Positions 47,519-57,328 are shown, counted from the stretch's first letter. The stretch is DNA of 64,000 nucleotides from Mucilaginibacter sp. (GCA_028288305.1 JAQBOA010000022.1:62001-126000), one strand, 5' to 3'. Notes: generated from the letters alone by a model not told the origin. A program made the numbers and translations.

Positions 47519-47926
47519 CTACAAACTACCTATTTCCTGGCATAATTCAATCAAAACCCCATTCACACCTTTAGGATGTACAAAACAAACCAACTTATTA
47601 TCAGCCCCTAATTTCGGCTCATCATTTAACATAATAAAACCTTCTTTTTTTAAGCGTTCCATTTCGGCTTTAATATCGTCGACCTCAAAAGCAATATGAT
47701 GTATCCCCTCCCCTCTTTTTGCTATGAATTTTGCTATGGGGCTATCGGCAGATGTTGCCTCCAGCAGCTCAATTTTATTAGGACCATTTTGTAAAAATGC
47801 TGTTGTCACACCTTCTGTCAGCACTTCTTCAACTTTATATACTAATGAATTCAGAAGCTTTTCATATGTATTTGACGCAGTTTTCAAGTCATTTACGGCT
47901 ATACCAATGTGCTCTATCTTCTTCAT
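47519..47926 (-). CDS. mce: methylmalonyl-CoA epimerase
   Basis: MKKIEHIGIAVNDL, RGEGIHHIAFEVDDI, HPKGVNGVLIELCQ. Confidence 0.95.
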   Translation of the reverse strand: MKKIEHIGIAVNDLKTASNTYEKLLNSLVYKVEEVLTEGVTTAFLQNGPNKIELLEATSADSPIAKFIAKRGEGIHHIAFEVDDIKAEMERLKKEGFIMLNDEPKLGADNKLVCFVHPKGVNGVLIELCQEIGSL

Positions 47927-48023
47927 GTCCAAATATTGTAAATTAATACCGCCTCTTAATAATTTCCCCTTATTTTGAATGATTTTAAATAAAAACTACT
48001 TACCTTTGTGATTGTTAATACAT

Positions 48024-49241
48024 ATGAATATGAACCTCCCGATTTATTTAGATAATAACGCTACAACCCCAATGGATCCGCGTGTGCTGGATGCTATGAT
48101 GCCTTATTTTACTCAAAAATTTGGTAACGCAGCAAGCCGTAATCATCCTTTCGGATGGGTAGCTGAAGAAGCTGTTGATTACGCACGTGAACAAGTAGCT
48201 AAATTAATTGGCGCCAGCGAAAAAGAAATCATTTTTACATCAGGCGCTACAGAATCAGATAACCTGGCTATCAAGGGTGTATTTGAGATGTATAAAGAGA
48301 AAGGCAATCATATTATAACTTCGGTTACTGAACATAAAGCAGTGCTTGATGCTTGTAAACATGTTGAGAAATTAGGTGGAAGAGTAACTTATCTGCCTGT
48401 TAAAGAAGATGGTTTGATCGACCTTGAACTGCTTGAGCAAAGCATGACCAGCGATACTATTTTAGTTTCCATCATGTATGGAAATAACGAGATCGGTGTT
48501 ATTCAGCCAATAAAAGAAATTTCAGCAATAGCACATAAATACGGTGCTTTATTTATGACTGACGCTGTGCAAGCTGTTGGAAAAATACCTGTTAATGTTA
48601 TTACTGACGGTATTGATCTGTTAGCCTTATCGGCACATAAAATATACGGTCCTAAAGGCGTTGGCGCTTTATATGTACGCCGTAAAGGCCCAAGGGTAAA
48701 GGTGACAGCACAAATGGATGGCGGCGGTCACGAACGCGGTATGCGTTCAGGTACTTTAAATGTACCTGGTATTGTTGGTTTAGGCAAGGCATGCGAATTA
48801 TGCCAGCAAGAAATGGAAAGCGAAGCAAAACGTTTATCAGCTTTACGCGATAAACTGCAGTCTTCATTGCTGGAACTGGAAGAAAGCTATGTAAATGGAA
48901 ATACAGAACATCGTTTACCGCATGTAGCTAATATTTCTTTCAAATATGTTGAAGGAGAAGGTTTAATGATGGCCATGAAAGATCTTGCTGTATCATCGGG
49001 TTCAGCATGTACATCAGCTTCACTGGAGCCATCGTATGTGTTAAAAAGCTTAGGCTTATCCGATGACCTGGCGCATTCATCTATTCGCTTTGGTTTAGGC
49101 AGGTTTACTACTGAAGAAGAAGTAAATTATGCTATCGAGGTAACTAAAAAATCGGTTTTACATCTTCGTGAGCTTTCTCCGCTATGGGAAATGTTTAAAG
49201 AAGGTGTAGACTTAAGTAAAATTGAGTGGGCAGAACACTGA
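48024..49241 (+). CDS. iscS: cysteine desulfurase IscS
   Basis: [71 protein letters not shown]. Confidence 0.97.
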   Translation: MNMNLPIYLDNNATTPMDPRVLDAMMPYFTQKFGNAASRNHPFGWVAEEAVDYAREQVAKLIGASEKEIIFTSGATESDNLAIKGVFEMYKEKGNHIITSVTEHKAVLDACKHVEKLGGRVTYLPVKEDGLIDLELLEQSMTSDTILVSIMYGNNEIGVIQPIKEISAIAHKYGALFMTDAVQAVGKIPVNVITDGIDLLALSAHKIYGPKGVGALYVRRKGPRVKVTAQMDGGGHERGMRSGTLNVPGIVGLGKACELCQQEMESEAKRLSALRDKLQSSLLELEESYVNGNTEHRLPHVANISFKYVEGEGLMMAMKDLAVSSGSACTSASLEPSYVLKSLGLSDDLAHSSIRFGLGRFTTEEEVNYAIEVTKKSVLHLRELSPLWEMFKEGVDLSKIEWAEH

Positions 49242-49351
49242 AGTATTTCGGATTTACGATTTACGATTTCGGATTTATTAGAGGTTAATTAATCACTAAC
49301 TCGATAATTCACTAATTCAAAACTATAACTAACTATTAAAGATAAAAAACA

Positions 49352-49765
49352 ATGGCATATTCAGATAAAGTAATCGATCACTATACCAATCCCCGCAATG
49401 TGGGCACTTTGGATAAAAGCAGCCACAAGGTAGGTACAGGCTTGGTTGGTGCCCCTGAATGCGGCGACGTTATGCGCCTGCAGATACAGGTTGATGATAA
49501 TAATATGATCACCGATGCTAAATTTAAAACATTTGGCTGCGGTTCGGCTATCGCTTCATCATCGTTGGCTACAGAATGGCTTAAAGGCAAAAGCATTGAT
49601 GATGCTATGAAAATCGACAATATGGATATTGTTGAGGAATTAGCATTGCCGCCTGTAAAAATCCACTGTTCAGTACTGGCAGAGGATGCTATTAAAGCAG
49701 CAATAAACGATTTCCGTGTAAAAAACGGCATGGCAGCAATTGAAAGCGAAAAAGTACATCACTAA
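49352..49765 (+). CDS. iscU: Fe-S scaffold protein IscU
   Basis: MAYSDKVIDHYTNPRNVGTLD, GAPECGDVMRLQIQV, FKTFGCGSAIASSS, KIHCSVLAEDAI. Confidence 0.97.
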   Translation: MAYSDKVIDHYTNPRNVGTLDKSSHKVGTGLVGAPECGDVMRLQIQVDDNNMITDAKFKTFGCGSAIASSSLATEWLKGKSIDDAMKIDNMDIVEELALPPVKIHCSVLAEDAIKAAINDFRVKNGMAAIESEKVHH

Positions 49766-49766
49766 G

Positions 49767-49883
49767 AAGTATCAAGTACATGGTATCAAGTATCAAGATA
49801 TTATGTACAATATTAGTTTAAGAGCAGTGGTATAGTTATGGATGATTAATTGTCTTGATCTTAATACTAACTACTTGATACTT
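49767..49883. repeat. inverted repeat of AAGTATC 7-bp units between iscU and iscA
   Basis: AAGTATCAAG at 49767-49776 and 49788-49797; CTTGATACTT at 49874-49883. Confidence 0.8.
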
Positions 49884-49913
49884 AAACTAATTGATACTAA
49901 ATACTAATAATAC

Positions 49914-50240
49914 ATGGTAACTGTAACTGATAAAGCAAAAAGTAAAATTGAACACCTGATGCAGGATTCTGGGCTTGATGCTTCATATTTTCTGCGTGTT
50001 TCTGTTCAGGGAGGTGGTTGTTCCGGCTTGTCATACAATCTGGATTTTGATAATGAAATAAAAAAAGGCGACCAGTTTTTTGAAGATAAAGGTATTCGAA
50101 TGACTTTGGATATGAAATCATTCTTGTACCTGGCCGGCACAGAACTAGACTTCTCCGATGGTCTTAATGGAAAGGGTTTTAACTTTCATAACCCTAATGC
50201 AACCCGTACATGTGGTTGCGGGGAAAGTTTCTCTGTTTAA
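49914..50240 (+). CDS. iscA: IscA/HesB-type iron-sulfur assembly protein
   Basis: SVQGGGCSGLSYNLDFD, NPNATRTCGCGESFSV (three conserved Cys). Confidence 0.93.
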   Translation: MVTVTDKAKSKIEHLMQDSGLDASYFLRVSVQGGGCSGLSYNLDFDNEIKKGDQFFEDKGIRMTLDMKSFLYLAGTELDFSDGLNGKGFNFHNPNATRTCGCGESFSV

Positions 50241-50262
50241 TATTATATCTGATGTTAAAGAA

Positions 50263-50304
50263 ATTAAACAACAAAGGCGTCGTAAGGCGCCTTTGTTGTT
50301 TAAT
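50263..50304. terminator. bidirectional terminator, 17-bp perfect stem
   Basis: ATTAAACAACAAAGGCG (50263-50279) / CGCCTTTGTTGTTTAAT (50288-50304), between convergent genes. Confidence 0.85.
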
Positions 50305-50314
50305 GATAAGTAGC

Positions 50315-51049
50315 TTAAAACATACCGTTTACATGAGCCATTGACTCAGGTACCTCCTGCTCCACACTCCAATGCTCCGCAATTTTATCATCCTCAATTT
50401 TGAATATATTGAACTGAGCAAAAGTTCTATCTGCACTTTTACACTCACATTGAGTTACTATAAAATTGCCTTCACCTATAATTCTATGAATTTTAATTTC
50501 CCTGGCAGGATTACTTAATAAACCAGCATTGGGATTATGTTCAATAAAACCGGGAGTAATATATTTACCTGCTTCTGCAAAGTTTGCTGAAATTAATTCT
50601 TTGTAAAATTCACGTACTAATTTCTTGTTTTCAATTACATCAGCAGATTCCTCAATTACAGTTATACTATTTGTCATAGTTATCAGGTTATCTTTTTGTT
50701 CTGATAGAACCTGCCCTGCATCCCAATGTTCAGCCAACTGACCATTTTCTAACCTATACAGATCAATTACCGCAACTCTTTTCCCCATAAATTTAACATT
50801 CAGGTGAACAGCTACATAATCTCCTTCTGCTATAACTCGTATAACAGGTGATGGTGATAATTCCTTCGGTTTCGGCAAGGTTTTCAAAAAAGCTAACATT
50901 TCTAAAAGACCGGCCTTACCATTTTTAACGGTGGGACTATGCTGTATATAATCTTCTCTTATATAGGTATCAACCAGGGAAAGATCAAGGTCGCGGATAA
51001 TTTTACGGTAACATTCTAATACTATAGTTTTATTTGATTTTTGTTCCAT
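50315..51049 (-). CDS. tandem SnoaL/NTF2-like domain protein
   Basis: Two repeats: IREDYIQHSPTVKNGKAG...DLYRLENGQLAEHWD and ITPGFIEHNPNAG...NIFKIEDDKIAEHWS. Start set at MEQKSNK (51049). Confidence 0.88.
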   Translation of the reverse strand: MEQKSNKTIVLECYRKIIRDLDLSLVDTYIREDYIQHSPTVKNGKAGLLEMLAFLKTLPKPKELSPSPVIRVIAEGDYVAVHLNVKFMGKRVAVIDLYRLENGQLAEHWDAGQVLSEQKDNLITMTNSITVIEESADVIENKKLVREFYKELISANFAEAGKYITPGFIEHNPNAGLLSNPAREIKIHRIIGEGNFIVTQCECKSADRTFAQFNIFKIEDDKIAEHWSVEQEVPESMAHVNGMF

Positions 51050-51341
51050 GATTTTTTCTTTGAATGGAGCGAAGCATATAATTATGCAATAACTCCATAT
51101 GTTTAAATGAGCTTGTATTAAATAATAATAATAAAATTGTTGAAGAAAACAGGTAATACAAATTGAGTTACTGATTAACAATCAGCATTCGTATACCTAT
51201 TTAACAGGCCGGATTTTTAATGATCCGTATTTGATATGTTGTGTGAGTAATTATGCTATAAATCTAATAAATTAACAACAGATTTATTGTTATATTAAAA
51301 GATTAATTTACGCAAAGCAACCTAAAAATGTGTAATAACAA

Positions 51342-52112
51342 TTAGGGTCGTATCGATTTAACAAACCCTTGTATCTTTTCTAAGTAATTCTCGGTACCTA
51401 AAAGTTTAACAAAAGCTGTACCTACAATTGCGCCATTTGCATATTCGCATGCTTTTTTGAATGATTCGTTATTTGTTATTCCAAACCCGAAAATTGTCGG
51501 ATTTTTTAATTGCATGGCTTTGATACGTTTATAATAGTCTTCAATACTGTTTGATAGTTGCAAGTTTATTCCTGTTATGGTTGATGAGGAAAGCAAATAA
51601 ATAAAGCTATTGCTCAATTCATCTATTTTGCAGATCCTTTCTTCGGAAGTTTGTGGTGTAACCATGAAGATATTGCTCAGATTATTATCCTTAAAGAACC
51701 CGGAATATAATTTTTCATACTCATAAATAGGCAGGTCGGGTACAATAATGCCGTCAACACCAACTTCTGCAGCCTTTTTACAAAAACGTTCTACTCCATA
51801 TTGAACTATGGGGTTAACATAGCCCATCAGCATAATGGGAATGCTAACATGCTTGCGCAAATCCTTTAATTGTTCAAAAAGAACGTTTAAAGTCATACCA
51901 TTTTCCAATGCTGTTTGTGAGCTATGCTGAATTGCTGGGCCGTCCGCCACCGGATCAGAATAAGGGAACCCGATTTCTAAAAAATCAACACCCGCTTTTT
52001 CCAGCGCTTCGGCAATATCAAGAGTAGTATTAAGTTGCGGATAACCTGCAGTAAAGTAAATGGATAATAGGTTATCCTTTTTGGTGTTGAATAATTGGTT
52101 TAAGCGGTTCAT
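51342..52112 (-). CDS. trpA: tryptophan synthase alpha subunit
   Basis: FTAGYPQLNTTLDIAEALEKAGVDFLEIGFPYSDPVADGPAIQHSS, GIIVPDLPIYEYE. Confidence 0.97.
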   Translation of the reverse strand: MNRLNQLFNTKKDNLLSIYFTAGYPQLNTTLDIAEALEKAGVDFLEIGFPYSDPVADGPAIQHSSQTALENGMTLNVLFEQLKDLRKHVSIPIMLMGYVNPIVQYGVERFCKKAAEVGVDGIIVPDLPIYEYEKLYSGFFKDNNLSNIFMVTPQTSEERICKIDELSNSFIYLLSSSTITGINLQLSNSIEDYYKRIKAMQLKNPTIFGFGITNNESFKKACEYANGAIVGTAFVKLLGTENYLEKIQGFVKSIRP

Positions 52113-52127
52113 TTAAAGTTCATTATT

Positions 52128-52278
52128 TGTCTGAATCAGGATTTTTCACTTGTTGTCTGTTTTCAATGGAGTTCAAGAGGGCTACGCTGTTTGCAGGATT
52201 TAAGGATTTGCAGGATTATTTTAAACCCATCACAGATAGCATCTTGTAAATCTTAAAATCCTGTAAATCCTGATTTAG
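52128..52278. repeat. TTGTCTGAATCAGGATTT-family inverted repeat between trpB and trpA
   Basis: ttgtctgaatcaggattt ... gcaggatttaaggatttgcaggatt ... aatcctgtaaatcctgattta. Confidence 0.8.
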
Positions 52279-53456
52279 AAATTAAAATATTTTATATACG
52301 TATCCAAATCCTTATCTCCCCTACCCGAAATGCAGATCACCACATTATCGCCCGGTTTGAATTTCATTTTTTCAAGCTGGGCTAGCGCATGAGCTGTTTC
52401 AATTGCTGGGATAATCCCTTCCAGTTGCGAACAGAGCAAACCAGCCTGCAGTGCCTCATCATCAGTAATACTCACATACTGTGCGCGATTAACTTTATAT
52501 AAATAAGCATGTTGTGGACCTATTCCCGGATAATCCAGTCCTGCCGAAATGGAATAAGGCTCCACTACCTGTCCGTCATCAGTTTGCATAAGCAACGTAC
52601 GGCTACCATGTAAAACACCTTCACGACCTAAAAAGGTAGTGGCAGCAGAGAGGCCACTTTCAACACCCTTACCGGCGGCTTCGACAGCTACCAGCTTAAC
52701 ATTTTCATCATCTAAAAAATGGTAAAACATTCCCATGGCATTACTCCCCCCTCCTACACAAGCCATTACATATTCAGGTAATTCTTTGCCGGTTTTTTCT
52801 AGCAACTGCTTTTTTGTTTCAAAAGATATAATGGATTGAAATCTTGCAACCATATCAGGGTAAGGATATGGCCCAACAACAGACCCTATAATGTAATGGG
52901 TATCAACCGGGTTGCCAATCCAATCGCGCAGGGCTTCGTTAGTGGCGTCTTTTAGTGTTTTACTTCCTGACGTAGCCGGAACCACCTTTGCCCCGAGCAT
53001 TTTCATACGCGAAACATTTGGAGCTTGGCGTTCCATGTCAATTTCGCCCATATAAACCACACATTCAATACCTTTTAATGCGCATACTGTAGCGGTGGCT
53101 ACCCCATGCTGCCCCGCACCGGTTTCGGCAATAATGCGTTTTTTGCCCAAACGCATTGCTAAAAGTATCTGGCCAATTGCATTATTGATCTTATGTGAGC
53201 CGGTATGGTTTAAATCTTCGCGTTTAAAAAATATGTTAGCCCCGTATCTTTCCGAGTATCTTTTAGCATGATATAATGGAGAAGGCCGGCCCACGTAATC
53301 CCTTAAAAGCTGGTCAAATTCGGCCTTAAAATCAGCATCATTAATGATAGATAAATATTTCGTCCGCAATTCTTCTACATTGGGATAAAGCATTTCAGGG
53401 ATATAGGCTCCGCCAAAATCTCCATAATAGCCCAGTTCATTAACTCCGTAGTTCAT
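52275..53456 (-). CDS. trpB: tryptophan synthase beta subunit
   Basis: [63 protein letters not shown]. Confidence 0.97.
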   Translation of the reverse strand: MNYGVNELGYYGDFGGAYIPEMLYPNVEELRTKYLSIINDADFKAEFDQLLRDYVGRPSPLYHAKRYSERYGANIFFKREDLNHTGSHKINNAIGQILLAMRLGKKRIIAETGAGQHGVATATVCALKGIECVVYMGEIDMERQAPNVSRMKMLGAKVVPATSGSKTLKDATNEALRDWIGNPVDTHYIIGSVVGPYPYPDMVARFQSIISFETKKQLLEKTGKELPEYVMACVGGGSNAMGMFYHFLDDENVKLVAVEAAGKGVESGLSAATTFLGREGVLHGSRTLLMQTDDGQVVEPYSISAGLDYPGIGPQHAYLYKVNRAQYVSITDDEALQAGLLCSQLEGIIPAIETAHALAQLEKMKFKPGDNVVICISGRGDKDLDTYIKYFNF

Positions 53457-54081
53457 TGGTAATATTTTGTTTAATAATGTCAAATGCCTTTTCTAACTTT
53501 TCTATATTTTTTATTCCGGGTTCAGTTTCAAACTTACTATTCAAATCAACACCATAAAATTGAGGATGACTTATATTTTTTATTTCTTCCAAATTATCAA
53601 GACTTAACCCTCCGCTTAAAAAGAAAGGAACATCGAGTATATATTTATTAAGTATAGACCAGTCAAATGTTTTACCTGATCCTCCATGAATATCCGTTTT
53701 CGTATCAAAAAGAAAAAAATCCACTTTATTTTTGTACGCTGCTAGCTGTTCAAAATTAAAACTATTATTCAACCCAAAAGCTTTGATCACTTTCACTTTA
53801 TCTTTAAATGAGTTACAAAATTCCGGGCTTTCATTCCCATGTAACTGAATTGCATCAAAACTATATTTATCAATCAATTCGTTAATTCTTTCAGCGCTTT
53901 CATTTACAAATACGGCTGTTTTAAAAATTGAAGCAGGGATATTGTTTAACTGTTCAAAAGGCACATCATTAATAAATCTCGGTGAATTGCCATAAAATAT
54001 AAAGCCCATATAATCAGGGACAAAATTTGAAACAGCTCTAATATTCTCCGGATCTTTTAATCCGCAAACCTTTATTTTCAT
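53440..54081 (-). CDS. trpF: phosphoribosylanthranilate isomerase
   Basis: [71 protein letters not shown]. Confidence 0.96.
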   Translation of the reverse strand: MKIKVCGLKDPENIRAVSNFVPDYMGFIFYGNSPRFINDVPFEQLNNIPASIFKTAVFVNESAERINELIDKYSFDAIQLHGNESPEFCNSFKDKVKVIKAFGLNNSFNFEQLAAYKNKVDFFLFDTKTDIHGGSGKTFDWSILNKYILDVPFFLSGGLSLDNLEEIKNISHPQFYGVDLNSKFETEPGIKNIEKLEKAFDIIKQNITNELRS

Positions 54082-54082
54082 G

Positions 54083-55072
54083 TTAATTTTCTACCAAAGT
54101 TTTAAAGCTTTTTAACGCTTTTTTGCTGATTAATGCTTCCTCAGCCTCATAAAAACAATCAGAAAAGCTTTTTTCAGGGCCAATTGTTTTAATTGCCAGG
54201 GCTGCGTTCGCTAAAACCACATTATTCTGTGCGCTCGTAGCCTCACCATTAAGTACTTTCATAAAAATAGCTGCTGATTCGCTTATACTTTTGCCGCCTA
54301 AAATTTCTATTGAATCTAATTTTTTAAACCCCAGGTTTTCAATACTGTTTATTTTTTCGCCATCGGCAGAAAAAGTTTTGAAGTCGCAGGTAAGAGAAAC
54401 TTCATCATAACCATCCAAGGCATTTACAATAGTATATTTTACATCCGATTTTTGATATAGGTAAGCATAAATACGCGCTAGCTCTAAATTAAAAACGCCA
54501 ACGAGCTGGTTTTTTGGTTTTACCGGATTAACCATTGGCCCGAGCATATTAAAAAATGTTTTTACACCAAGTTCTTTGCGTATTGGCGCTACAGTTTTCA
54601 TCGCAGGATGGAACAAAGGTGCATGCAAAAAGCAGATATTAGATTTATTAATATTGTCTTTAAGTTTATCGTTGTCATTTGTAAAACGATAACCTAAAAA
54701 TTCCATTACATTAGATGAACCGCAACCTGATGAAACACCATAATTACCATGTTTAGCAACTTTATAGCCTGCACCAGCAACAACAAAAGAAGCAAGAGTA
54801 GAAATGTTAAATGTATCTTTTCCGTCGCCACCGGTACCGCAAAGATCAATTAGTTCGTTTGTTTCCAGATCAACAGGCAGGCAAAGTTCAAGCATTGCGT
54901 CACGAAAGCCTTCAAGTTCATTAACTGTAATACTACGCATACAATAAGCTGTCATAAAAGCAGCCATCTGCGAATTATTGTATTTGCCTTGTGCAATGGC
55001 TATCAATATCTCTTTCGATTGATCCCTTGTAAATGTCTTATTCTCAAAAAGATAATTTAATATTTGTTTCAT
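54083..55072 (-). CDS. trpD: anthranilate phosphoribosyltransferase
   Basis: DLCGTGGDGKDTFNISTLASFVVAGAGYKVAKHGNYGVSSGCGSSNVMEFLG, FFNMLGPMVNPVKPKNQLVGVF. Confidence 0.97.
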   Translation of the reverse strand: MKQILNYLFENKTFTRDQSKEILIAIAQGKYNNSQMAAFMTAYCMRSITVNELEGFRDAMLELCLPVDLETNELIDLCGTGGDGKDTFNISTLASFVVAGAGYKVAKHGNYGVSSGCGSSNVMEFLGYRFTNDNDKLKDNINKSNICFLHAPLFHPAMKTVAPIRKELGVKTFFNMLGPMVNPVKPKNQLVGVFNLELARIYAYLYQKSDVKYTIVNALDGYDEVSLTCDFKTFSADGEKINSIENLGFKKLDSIEILGGKSISESAAIFMKVLNGEATSAQNNVVLANAALAIKTIGPEKSFSDCFYEAEEALISKKALKSFKTLVEN

Positions 55073-55073
55073 A

Positions 55074-55158
55074 CCCCCTAACCCCCTAAAGGGGGAATTT
55101 TTTTGTTAATTATTTTAATATTTACCACCTGATAACTCCCCCTTTAGGGGGTAGGGGG
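55074..55158. repeat. CCCCCTAACCCCCTAAAGGGGGA inverted repeat abutting the trpD start codon
   Basis: Left arm 55074-55096, right arm 55137-55158 TCCCCCTTTAGGGGGTAGGGGG; one-base indel between the arms. Confidence 0.9.
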
Positions 55159-55159
55159 C

Positions 55160-55192
55160 AAAAAAAAGGGCTACCAAATCTGGCAACCCTTC
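55160..55192 (-). terminator. trp attenuator terminator
   Basis: Minus strand AAGGGTTGCCA-GATT-TGGTAGCCCTT followed by T tract; 9 core pairs (two G-U), tetraloop. Confidence 0.88.
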
Positions 55193-55216
55193 TGAATATT
55201 TAAAAAAACAAAAATG

Positions 55217-55242
55217 GAATTGCCTTACGATCAATCGTTAAG
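55217..55242 (-). promoter_or_regulatory. trp leader pause hairpin / antiterminator segment
   Basis: CTTAACGA-T-TGATCGTAAGG can form the 1:2 hairpin; GGCAATTC (55217-55224 complement) can pair with GGGTTGCC of the terminator 5' arm (8 pairs, two G-U). Confidence 0.7.
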
Positions 55243-55278
55243 CCACCACCAATTATTGTTTAGTATTTTCACTATCAT
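55231..55278 (-). CDS. trp operon leader peptide MIVKILNNNWWWLND
   Basis: ATG ATA GTG AAA ATA CTA AAC AAT AAT TGG TGG TGG CTT AAC GAT TGA; three consecutive Trp codons (55243-55251) just before the attenuator hairpins and trpD. Confidence 0.88.
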   Translation of the reverse strand: MIVKILNNNWWWLND

Positions 55279-55357
55279 TATATCCCACAAATATGGAAAT
55301 AGTTTTTCCTAAAAGCAAGCAGAATGATATTTTTACATGGTGATTAAATTAGTGATT

Positions 55358-55458
55358 AGTTGATTGTGTGAGTAGTTAATTAAGTTAGGTTGTAAAAACA
55401 TTTAACCTAATGCCATTAATATAATCAAACACCCAATCAACCACTCACACAATCAACT
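55358..55458. repeat. 16-bp perfect inverted repeat AGTTGATTGTGTGAGT with extra units
   Basis: Arms 55358-55373 and 55443-55458. Confidence 0.88.
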
Positions 55459-55478
55459 ACTCACGCAATCAACCAAAT

Positions 55479-56429
55479 ATGGCCATACATACAAGAAAAA
55501 TCAACCCGGAAGACGACCTCGGCTTTGGTCTGCAGCCTGTTATTAAAAGCCAGCCACTAATAAATAAAGACGGGTCGCCAAATGTTAAACGCATAGGCTT
55601 GCCATTTTTTAATACAGCCAACAACTACCATATGCTAATAACCATGAGCTGGACAAAATTCTGGCTTTTGGTTTTAAGTGGTTATTCAATAGTAAATATG
55701 ATTTTTGCTGTAGTCTACATATCACTGGGCACGGATAGTCTTAATGGAACATTAGGAAATACTTCCTTTGATCACTTTATGAATGCCTTCTTTTTTTCGG
55801 CCCAAACCCTTTCAACTGTAGGATATGGCCATATTTACCCCAGAGGCATGTGGGCAAATAGTGCGGCTGCATTAGAATCAATGATGGGTTTGCTTGCATT
55901 TGCATTGGCTACGGGCTTATTATACGGACGTTTTTCAAGACCTTCAGCTCGAATAGTCTACAGTAAAAATTTATTAGTTGCCCCATACCTTGAAAATAGT
56001 AAAGGCATTATGTTTAGGCTGGCAAATTTTAGAAGGAACATATTGATTGACCTTCAAATAGAGATAATTTTTTCATTCAATGAAACCGTGAATGGAAAAA
56101 CAGAGAGAAGGTTTTACCCGCTCGAATTAGAACGGCGCAATGTTAGTGTGCTTACTACAAGCTGGACCATTGTTCATCCGCTTAACGAAAAAAGTCCGCT
56201 TGTAGATATGACAAAAGAAGACCTTGAAAATACAGAAGCCAGCTTTGCGGTTTTATTAAAAGCATTTGACGATACATTTTCACAAACAGTACATTCCCGT
56301 ACTGCTTACCAGCATCACGAAATTGTATGGGGCGCTAAATTTAAACCTGTTTTTGACAGGGCGCCTGATGGACGGATTGTATTGGATTTGAGCAGGATTA
56401 ATGATCATGAATTGGTAGTAAATATTTAG
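55479..56429 (+). CDS. inward-rectifier (Kir-type) potassium channel
   Basis: Two TM segments, filter TLSTVGYGHIYPRG, C-terminal Kir-type beta domain (FRLANFRRNILIDLQIEII). Confidence 0.92.
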   Translation: MAIHTRKINPEDDLGFGLQPVIKSQPLINKDGSPNVKRIGLPFFNTANNYHMLITMSWTKFWLLVLSGYSIVNMIFAVVYISLGTDSLNGTLGNTSFDHFMNAFFFSAQTLSTVGYGHIYPRGMWANSAAALESMMGLLAFALATGLLYGRFSRPSARIVYSKNLLVAPYLENSKGIMFRLANFRRNILIDLQIEIIFSFNETVNGKTERRFYPLELERRNVSVLTTSWTIVHPLNEKSPLVDMTKEDLENTEASFAVLLKAFDDTFSQTVHSRTAYQHHEIVWGAKFKPVFDRAPDGRIVLDLSRINDHELVVNI

Positions 56430-56446
56430 TCCATGGTCGATAGACC

Positions 56447-56488
56447 ATAGTCCATAGTTATCTGAAACATTAAAAATCTATGGACTAT
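56447..56488. repeat. inverted repeat ATAGTCCATAG / CTATGGACTAT
   Basis: 11-bp perfect arms within larger tagtccatggtcgatagaccatagtccatag array. Confidence 0.8.
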
Positions 56489-56512
56489 TGACCATGGGCT
56501 ATGGGCTTTATT

Positions 56513-57328
56513 CTATTTCAGCAGCGAATTTTTCTCTTTTGCAATTGTATTATAAACCAACTTGTCCAGTAAGCCCGGCAAAAATTTATTGAGAAAAACC
56601 GTCAATTTTCCCTGGCCGGTCATAACTAATGTTCTTGACCTGTTTTCAACACCTTTAACTATTATTTTAGCTACCTCATCAGCGGTCATCATTTTTTCTT
56701 CGTGCAATGTGCTTTCTCCTTGTTGGGTTCCATCTGCTGCTAAAGCAGTATTGCGAATATTTGAAGCAGTAAAACCCGGACTTGCAGTTAAAATGTGGAT
56801 GCCTGTTTTTAAATTTTCAACCCTTAAAGCGTCTAAAAAACCATTCATTGCAAACTTAGAGGCCGAATAACCTGTACGTCCGGGCAAGCCTTTATATCCG
56901 GCTATTGATGAAACCCCTACTATGCTGCCTTTTGTCTGCAATATTTCGGGAAGGGCATATTTTGTGCAGTAAACAGTTCCCCAAAAGTTTACATCCATTA
57001 CTGTTTTTAAAACTTTAATGTCTGCATCCTTAAATAAGGCCCGCATAGATATACCTGCGTTGTTTACCAAAACATCTATTTTGCCAAAAGTTAAAAGGGC
57101 TTGTTTAATTAAATGTTCGCAATCTTCTTCAATGGTAACATCGCATTGAACAGCTACAGCCTTTATTTTAAATTGCTTTTCAAGATCTTGCGTTATCTCA
57201 CATAGTGTAACGAATTGCCGTGCAGCTAAAACAAGATTTGCTCCGTGTTTAGCAAATTCTACTGCCAGTGATTTTCCAATCCCTGAGGATGCGCCGGTGA
57301 TGATTACAGTTTTATCATTTAACTTCAT
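56513..57328 (-). CDS. SDR family oxidoreductase
   Basis: VIITGASSGIGKSLAVEFAKHGA, NNAGISM, SSIAGYKGLPGRTGYSASKFA. Confidence 0.95.
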   Translation of the reverse strand: MKLNDKTVIITGASSGIGKSLAVEFAKHGANLVLAARQFVTLCEITQDLEKQFKIKAVAVQCDVTIEEDCEHLIKQALLTFGKIDVLVNNAGISMRALFKDADIKVLKTVMDVNFWGTVYCTKYALPEILQTKGSIVGVSSIAGYKGLPGRTGYSASKFAMNGFLDALRVENLKTGIHILTASPGFTASNIRNTALAADGTQQGESTLHEEKMMTADEVAKIIVKGVENRSRTLVMTGQGKLTVFLNKFLPGLLDKLVYNTIAKEKNSLLK

